From: Asterias amurensis
Taxonomy: Eukaryota > Echinodermata > Asteroidea > Forcipulatida > Asteriidae
Assembly: GCF_032118995.1 (NCBI RefSeq)
Contig: NC_092661.1
Span: forward strand, 13,640,494 to 13,704,493
DNA: 64,000 nucleotides
Reading direction: 5' to 3'
Of this stretch, positions 58,701 through 64,000 are shown one piece after another. Position 1 is the first letter of the stretch; the number at the start of each line of letters is the position of its first letter. A program made the translations under genes and the position numbers. The notes beneath the pieces are model-generated. The model did no database searches. It was not told the origin of the DNA and saw nothing but the letters and a program-made list of their open reading frames with translations.

Positions 58701-61388
58701 GTTCAGGAAAGGTCTACAGTTGGAAAACGTGTACAAAACCAATGGGAGCTGTTGCCAAAAGTATAAACAAAAGAGGGACAATAGGGGGTCCATGGTTGCA
58801 GGCGTATACACACTTGTATGCAGGGGTGAGCGTGGTAATGTTTCTAGTAATGTCTTGCTCCTAGACTTCACCTGTTTGTTGAAACCATGTTTCTCCTCCA
58901 GGACAAAGGTGCTGTACAACGTCCATGGGAGACCGACAAAAGTACCATACACAGAGGCAAGCAGCAAGAAGGCTAAAGACTGGACGATCTAAAGAAAAAT
59001 AAATAAATTCACAAATTAGAAATGCCAACCAAAACACATACAACAGTTGATACTTCGTTGAGAAGAATTCTGACATTTTGATGTCAAAGACAGTAATTAA
59101 TGGGAAAGTCTAGATATTTGGAAGTCACTCTTAAAATTGATGGAAATATTATTACAAGCTTTTGGTTAGAAGCCTAAAGCAGTTTTCGATTGAGAAACAT
59201 TTCACCTCTAAGTATAATGTAGTAAATGTAAAAAGATAAGTTACTTTGAATCTGAGAAGTGTTACTGTCAGTAACGTTTCTCAGGAGTTATTCTTCCTAC
59301 GTGGACTTAATCGCTCTGGATTTTTTGAGACAATGTCTCAAAAACATGACCACCTTTCAAAATTAAATATTCACACATTAGTTTTGTTGTAAAGATCTTT
59401 TATATAGGATTAAAACAATCAAATGGTTCTAAAAACCAAAGGTATACTTTGCCTTTAAACCGTTTCCCTAAATAGAACTTACTTGATATTCTGGGCCATA
59501 GCTGAAGTATCCAAGAACGTTTCCAGCTACTCCCCACATGTATGGAATACCCCCAAAGAGCAGAATGGCCTGCAGAGGAATATGAAACAAGTTTAGAGAT
59601 ACACACTCAGTCAAATAGATTACAAACCTATGCTCTGACATCCGAATGGTCCAACACCCCTATTTTCCTAATCCTAATCCTAGCGAATAAATCATTACAT
59701 GGGGTTTTCAGGTTTGGAAGTTCATCTTTGAAATTTGCTTTTTTAGCAAAGGGTACTTCCATTTTAATATCTTGAAGTTTATGTGAACCTGTTGAAGGCG
59801 CATGCACCAAGGCAAAGACCAATGCCAAGGCAAAAGTGACCAGCCGTCGATTTCACCAAACTCTTCCTAACTTAGGATTAATCTTTGGACTTGGGACGAG
59901 TTCAATTCCGTATCCATAGACATTATTACATATTGAACCCATCCTAAGTTAGGCAAGTTACTCGTCCTAACTCGAGATAGGATTGATCCTAGCGTTTCGC
60001 GAAATCGGCTGCAGGGCCTCCATGTAATAACAGGCCTGGGTCTTCGGAACAAAAGACTTTCGAAATACAGGGGTGTAAGAATATAGAGCATGCAGTCACT
60101 CATATGTTTTACTGCTTCTGCAGCTAGAAACAACTGTTGTTGTACACCGCTGGCGAGGCCTTGTCTTCTATTCTATTTCTTTAAGGAGATTTAAAGTTTA
60201 ATAGAAAACTCAGTGATGACTCACAGAAGATTCCAGCTGTGAAAAGACTCCATGCCAGAAGCCAAAGGAGCTCTTGTCAAGCTGGTAGACACGAGCCTTC
60301 TCAAATGTCTCATGGTCGAGGGTGTCACGCAATGGGGCTGGAACCTGCTTGGTGTTTCGATACACTTGCCTCTGGAAATGGGATTGAAAAGAGAAAATGC
60401 TTTTAAATATGATCCAGTCTTGACTTTGATGAACAACCGTTTGCTGTTCCAACTTTTGGGCCTTTGCTTTTAGTCTAAAATAATTTGCTAAAATGACAAC
60501 AGAACTGATGTCTGAAATTATGTTTTTGGATTGACTGGATGAGCTACATGTACACGTAGTCCTATATTTGTATAAATTACAGTTTGACGATTGTACCACC
60601 AACCAGTGTTTTTAAAGACCATCGAATGAAAATGATGATGATGAACTGCAACTTGTGCAAGCAGGTGAACAATCTTAAACTACGTTTGTATAATAATTAA
60701 AGTAATAAATATATAACGGCATACGTAATTAGTATTACATAATAAGAATCTGCTACGTGTAACTAATTTGCAAACTCTCGGAGTCTGGCTATGCAGCTAC
60801 GAGTAGTTCAGTAGGTGTGACGTAAAACTACTCGTGAGTGAGATAGGTTGGGGCATTGGGCATGTTGGGGTTAGGTATCAGGGAGGAAATGGAGGTTGGG
60901 AAGACCACATTGCTGTTCTGGGCTGGGGAGGAGGTCAAAGGGCAAGAGGACAGAGGAGAGGGGAGCCGGAGGAGGAGCCGGAATGAAGGAGGGGTTTGAT
61001 CATCCTGAAGTTCTACGGCATACGCATCACATTTGAATCTATTGATGGATACTCTTCCTTATTTAAAATAGGTTCATTGGAAGAGATTTTCCTTTTGATA
61101 AAGGGAAAGAAACAATCTTTCAACACATTTGAAAACCATCTGACAGTGGGAAAGGGCGCCACCAATCAGTTAACTTTTATACACAATCTTGCTTCATCAT
61201 CATTCTGATTCATAAAAAATGGAGGGAAAGTGGTGCCATATTGCACGTTTTTCATCTGTATGGTTTTCACTCACCTGTCTGAACGATAAGTACGATTCCC
61301 ATAGGTACACCACCCAGAAGAAAATGAAGATCGCCTGAAAGATCGTCTTAGGATCAACAGCATAGACCTCTTCAACAGTGACTTCCAT
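52722..61388 (-). CDS. ZMPSTE24: ZMPSTE24, CAAX prenyl protease 1 (FACE1/Ste24)
   Basis: Ten exons read from the right: 61275-61388, 60225-60371, 59483-59569, 58872-58988, 58283-58435, 57239-57380, 55156-55268, 54208-54444, 53496-53639 and 52722-52940. All are in phase, giving 490 residues (human 475). Known: an integral ER and inner-nuclear-membrane zinc metalloprotease that trims prenylated CAAX proteins, including prelamin A. Seen: [16 protein letters not shown] helix, [75 protein letters not shown], the catalytic HELGH (352-356), and the third zinc ligand Glu432 in [10 protein letters not shown] Lys/Glu/Pro-rich segment (~292-340) precedes HELGH in the same exon. The exon 6 donor is weak (AAG|GTTATT). 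An ATG 40 codons upstream in the same frame (61508) is possible, but the chosen start matches family length. Confidence 0.96.
54487..54580 (+). repeat. tRNA-derived SINE head
   Basis: TGTGGTTCAGTGGTTAGAC (A box) and GTGGGTTCGAGTCCTACC (B box), 42 bases from ZMPSTE24 exon 8. Confidence 0.5.
54749..55109. mobile_element. Family C MITE, copy 3 (ZMPSTE24 intron)
   Basis: TTAAAGCCATTGGACCCTTT at the left and the complement at the right, inverted relative to copy 1. Its right end is 46 bases short of ZMPSTE24 exon 7. Confidence 0.8.
55403..57106 (+). repeat. Tandem array of 109-bp tRNA-like units with Pol III-type boxes (ZMPSTE24 intron)
   Basis: Fourteen complete units run from 55511 to 57036, with a partial unit at each end; period exactly 109. 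Each unit carries an A-box match (TGGCCTAGTGG), a B-box match (GGTTCGAATCC in most), and T-runs (TTTT then TTTTT) 10-30 bases downstream that could end Pol III transcripts. The body has CTCAA and TTGAG that can pair. Identity between units is very high, so the array is young or homogenised. It lies antisense in ZMPSTE24 intron 6. It could be an amplified SINE head or a satellite. No unit folds into a convincing standard tRNA. Confidence 0.85.
57165..57230. repeat. Fragment of family H fold-back
   Basis: GTACTGAGTATACAGTG followed by ATACATCGGTGTATAAAG, shared with 48140-48330. Confidence 0.4.
57725..58050 (+). repeat. GT-rich minisatellite with higher-order unit (ZMPSTE24 intron)
   Basis: TGTCATTGTTGTCCATGTC recurs about eight times, mixed with GAGTTGCTATCACTGTTGT and TTTCTTTTGTTGAGTTGATG. 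Larger ~120-165-base units repeat twice. Confidence 0.7.
59340..59458. repeat. TTAA-ended dispersed element, family I, inverted copy (ZMPSTE24 intron)
   Basis: Ends AGGTATACTTTGCCTTTAA; the preceding TAGGATTAAAACAATCAAAT matches the complement of the 29-kb copy. Confidence 0.5.
59849..60013. repeat. Family F element, full copy (ZMPSTE24 intron)
   Basis: TCGATTTCACCAAACTCTTC at the left, AGCGTTTCGCGAAATCGGC at the right; the same body as at 4233-4365. Confidence 0.65.
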
Positions 61389-61733
61389 CTCATCCGTGTC
61401 AACAAAACGAACCTCACTTTTATTGAAAGAAAGGGGTGCTACTTTCAGACGATTGAGGGCGCGCCAACAAACGTTGCATTTTTTTTCGCTGGTACTAACA
61501 GGCCACATCCTTCAATGAGTGTACAAAAAGAAGTTTTGTGCGCGCACCAGCTGAAGAAAAAAGATGTCAGCCCACATACGACAGCAAAATAGTTTAGACT
61601 TAGGATAGGAAAACGTGTGAAATTGCTTTTTAATGTAAAGTCATATTTTGTATTGTAATTGAAATTATATATTGGATAGTACACACTCAGCAGTGTGTTT
61701 AACTATATTGTGTGTAGGAAGACTGTAGGGGGA
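61389..61733. promoter_or_regulatory. Divergent promoter region shared by ZMPSTE24 and LTN1
   Basis: The two start codons are 345 bases apart, facing away from each other, so both 5' UTRs and core promoters must fit here unless there are upstream exons. It contains short CpG-bearing stretches (GCGCGCC at 61460, GTGCGCGC at 61540) and a CAGCTG E-box near 61550. No TATA box is placed convincingly. Confidence 0.6.
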
Positions 61734-62817
61734 ATGGCGAGCAAACAGAAACAACGCACGAAAGGCAACAAACGGGTACGTACGTTTTTCTTTTCTTTTT
61801 CGGACACCCATCATATCTGGAAAGTGGACACAATCATAATGTGTGTACTGTAAGTGATGGTAAGTGTAAGGCTGTTGGAAGACCCCCCCCCCCCCCCCCC
61901 ACGTACCCAGGCCCAAGCACCCCCCCCCCCCCAGTGCCTTGCGAAAGGGATAAGTGTCTGCATCCTGCCACCACTTTATTTTCGTTCGTTTTGAAAGTGA
62001 AATAAAATATATCTCTTTTTTTTAACTCAACTTGAACTAGCAAAAGTTTGAACTTTGAAGTCGAACTTTAGAGACATTCCTTTTTGTAAAAATAACTGAA
62101 AAAGTGGAGGCAAGAGCATAAAGGGGATAACTTTTCCGTAGGGCGTTACCACTTTTTCACTCATTTTTTACAAAAAGAGATATCTCATTGACGTAAATTA
62201 GATACTAATTAATATTATTGTATATCAAATGAAAAAGTGGTGTCACCATACAGAAACTTGTTCGGATACGGATTGTTTTCAAATTATTGAATGCGTTTAG
62301 TTTGTGCATATTTATTGTGAAATATATTATATATAATCACTCTTTGAAAACTGTTTTATTTTATTCAGCGACAACGCACTAATATGCGTCCAATATTTTT
62401 ACCTGTACTAAAATATACTATTTGAAAAACTACATGTATTAGGAGGCATAATGCAAAGTCAACTCCAAAATATTAAAATGAACACTACAGTTACATAACT
62501 TTTGCTGGTCAGGGGTCTGTGTCAAATTAACATGCCTCCCAGAACTCTCACAAATTTTTAAAACAAATTTCCCAAATTGTTCCTTTCATCACCAGCCATC
62601 CAGTAGTGGGCGTGCAGCAGAGCTCCTGGCACGAGATGGAAGTAGTGGAGCAACAGCGTCTGGATTCATCGGCTTCGGAACAATGTCAGGTGACCTTGGC
62701 TACGTACCTGCTGCCCAATCATTGAGTCTGGAATCGGATCAGGACTCCACGTTAGAATCCGACTTCCGTATGGCCCTGAGGAAGCTGACCAAGAGAGATG
62801 TTGTTACCAAACTCAAG
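61734..62817 (+). CDS. LTN1: LTN1, E3 ubiquitin ligase Listerin (5' end only)
   Basis: Two coding exons, 61734-61775 and 62596-62817, joined in phase 0, give the first 88 residues; the gene runs off the right edge. Seen: [14 protein letters not shown], then [30 protein letters not shown] and [20 protein letters not shown], matching the start of vertebrate Listerin nearly residue for residue. Known: Listerin is the RING ligase of the ribosome-associated quality control complex, ubiquitinating stalled nascent chains on 60S subunits; its conserved N-terminal region contacts NEMF and the 60S. The exon 2 donor is AAG|GTAGGA. The RING domain and HEAT repeats lie outside the window. Confidence 0.95.
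61966..62266. mobile_element. Two adjacent family D hairpin MITEs (copies 3 and 4), LTN1 intron 1
   Basis: A degenerate copy (about 61966-62118) meets a fuller one (about 62123-62266). Both contain CCACTTTTTCA or its complement and the GATATCTCATTGACG-type spacer. Confidence 0.6.
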
Positions 62818-63081
62818 GTAGGAGATGTGGTCAAATATTAATTATAAATTAATAATAATAATAATCAGTTTTTATATAGTGCTTTATACACCCAAAGGGC
62901 GTCTCAAAGCGCTTAAACATACAGTATTTCCTAGAATGTACGTGGGACTACGTTTGAGTTATGAGATCTACTCCTTGCACTATGCAATGGTTTACAAGTT
63001 GCTGGGTATGTTGCCAATCCAGCCAGGAACACCAGGGTGAACCCCTTCTCTTTTCGATAAGTGCACTGGGTTCTAACACGA

Positions 63082-63174
63082 AAACCTTGTAGATAAATAA
63101 AACAACTTAAAATATTGCACAAGCTGAATTACTTGTGCAATTATTTTAAGTTGTTTTATTTATCTACAAGGTTT
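63082..63174. repeat. Near-perfect palindrome with 42-bp arms (LTN1 intron 2)
   Basis: Left arm 63082-63123 (AAACCTTGTAGATAAATAAA, then ACAACTT) and right arm 63132-63174 differ by a single base; loop CTGAATTA. Confidence 0.9.
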
Positions 63175-63175
63175 A

Positions 63176-63510
63176 CTTTTTATTTATTTATTTATTTCCT
63201 TTTATTGTTTATCCTTTCCTTATCGTTATTTCTACTTATTTATTTTAAATTTATTTTGTATTATTATAATATATTTATTATTTGCTATTGGTTGTATAAT
63301 TTTCTGTTTTTTAATGCTTTGTGTACTACATGTATATTATGTTAAATCTATATTAATTTTATTGTGTACCCCAGCTGTGGGGCAACAGATCTATGGATCA
63401 TAGTATGTATTTGCTTTTGTTGTCCCTTGCCCATCTCGGGGTATATTGTCAATGTATTATGTTTTGTACTGTTATGGCAAATAAAATATTAATAATAGTA
63501 ATAATAATAA
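63176..63510 (+). repeat. Probable 3' tail of a non-LTR retrotransposon (5'-truncated)
   Basis: AT-rich stretch, then CCCCAGCTGTGGGGCAACAG, TTGTCCCTTGCCCATCTCGG and a closing AAATAAAATATTAATAATAG microsatellite tail. No reverse transcriptase. The class is inferred from style only. Confidence 0.45.
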
Positions 63511-63512
63511 TG

Positions 63513-63545
63513 TACCAAGAGAGATGTGGTTACAAAACTCAAGGT
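63513..63545 (+). repeat. Duplicate of LTN1 exon 2 end and splice donor
   Basis: This stretch repeats 62787-62819 (ACCAAGAGAGATGT through CTCAAGGTA) with a few mismatches. The sequence following the original donor (GTAGGAGATGTGGTC) reappears at 63701-63715. The duplicate is therefore probably longer and was split by the fold-back at 63579-63698. Confidence 0.75.
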
Positions 63546-63578
63546 ATTTAAAACTTTGCATGGTGGAAGCATTTAACT

Positions 63579-63698
63579 AAGAGAGGTTTGTGATAACACC
63601 ATGTGAATATCTCTTTTGAGTAGTGTTGGTTCTGAACAGAACCAGTGCTTAACGACGCAACGATATTCACATGGTGTTATCTCAAAACCTCTCACTCA
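63579..63698. repeat. Fold-back element, family G
   Basis: GAGAGGTTTGTGATAACACC and ATGTGAATATC at the left, the complement at the right (GATATTCACATGGTGTTATC). Inner palindrome GGTTCTGAACAGAACC. Confidence 0.8.
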
Positions 63699-64000
63699 GG
63701 GTAGGAGATGTGGTCAATTGTGAAATATATTTTTGCTTCCATTATCCTGTTCATAAGTGTGAAGTAATTCCTGTGGAAGCTTTGCCCTCTTCACACAAAT
63801 TGGCTCCGCTGCAGGCCTGTAATCTTAATTTTTTTAAGGGCACCGAGGCATTGACCAGGGGGCATGGAATCAATTGCCTTTCTTGCCTCCCGCTGATTAC
63901 CACAAGCCCATAGTTATTACAATCTATAGGGCCTATTTGGTAATGAAATCAAGGATACCTTATAAGTAAACAGAGGCAACAGCAACCTCGCTACCATGGG

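Larger units (their letters stand above)
62818..64000 (+). other. LTN1 intron 2 (partial), repeat-filled
   Basis: No further LTN1 exon was found to the window edge. The intron holds a repeat with (AAT)n and GCTTTATACACCC (62850-62925), a long palindrome (63082-63174), a non-LTR-like 3' tail (63176-63510), a copy of the exon 2 end (63513-63545) and a fold-back (63579-63698). Confidence 0.6.

Overview
This is animal nuclear DNA. Coding is split into short exons with GT-AG introns (one GC-AG), and the rest is AT-rich and crowded with short fold-back elements. The proteins are bilaterian. The dispersed repeats look like those I associate with echinoderms, most likely a sea star; that placement is inference from repeat style, not a database match. 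No retroviral, LTR, Polinton or other virus-like element was recognised.

Layout. 1-12.4 kb: no gene seen; a degenerate minisatellite and many TTAA-bounded fold-back (MITE-like) elements. 12.5-17.8 kb, minus: complete six-exon WTAP, the m6A-writer adaptor. 19-26 kb: mostly gene-free, with possible 5' exons of an unknown plus-strand gene at 21.2 and 22.9 kb. 26.9-36.5 kb, minus (perhaps to 39.2 kb): a DUF21/CBS membrane protein of the CNNM/Mam3 type, whose 3' UTR is a minisatellite. 37.2-42.4 kb, plus: a tentative three-exon gene for a small secreted protein of unknown family. 42.6-47.1 kb, plus: an inhibitor-of-apoptosis E3 ligase (three BIR domains, UBA-like region, RING), XIAP-like. 47.1-52.7 kb: no gene; tRNA-like sequence, fold-backs and a G-rich minisatellite. 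52.7-61.4 kb, minus: complete ten-exon ZMPSTE24, the CAAX protease; one intron holds a 1.7-kb array of 109-bp tRNA-like units with Pol III-type A and B boxes. 61.7 kb to the right edge, plus: first two coding exons of LTN1 (Listerin), head to head with ZMPSTE24 across 345 bp.

The genes are unrelated housekeeping functions: mRNA methylation, metal/membrane transport, apoptosis control, prenyl-protein processing and ribosome quality control. They show no operon-like logic. The clearest shared control region is the ZMPSTE24/LTN1 divergent promoter. The most unusual structures are the tRNA-like array, several fold-back families sharing TTAA ends, the stop-codon-anchored minisatellite, and a duplicated exon end with decoy splice donor in LTN1.
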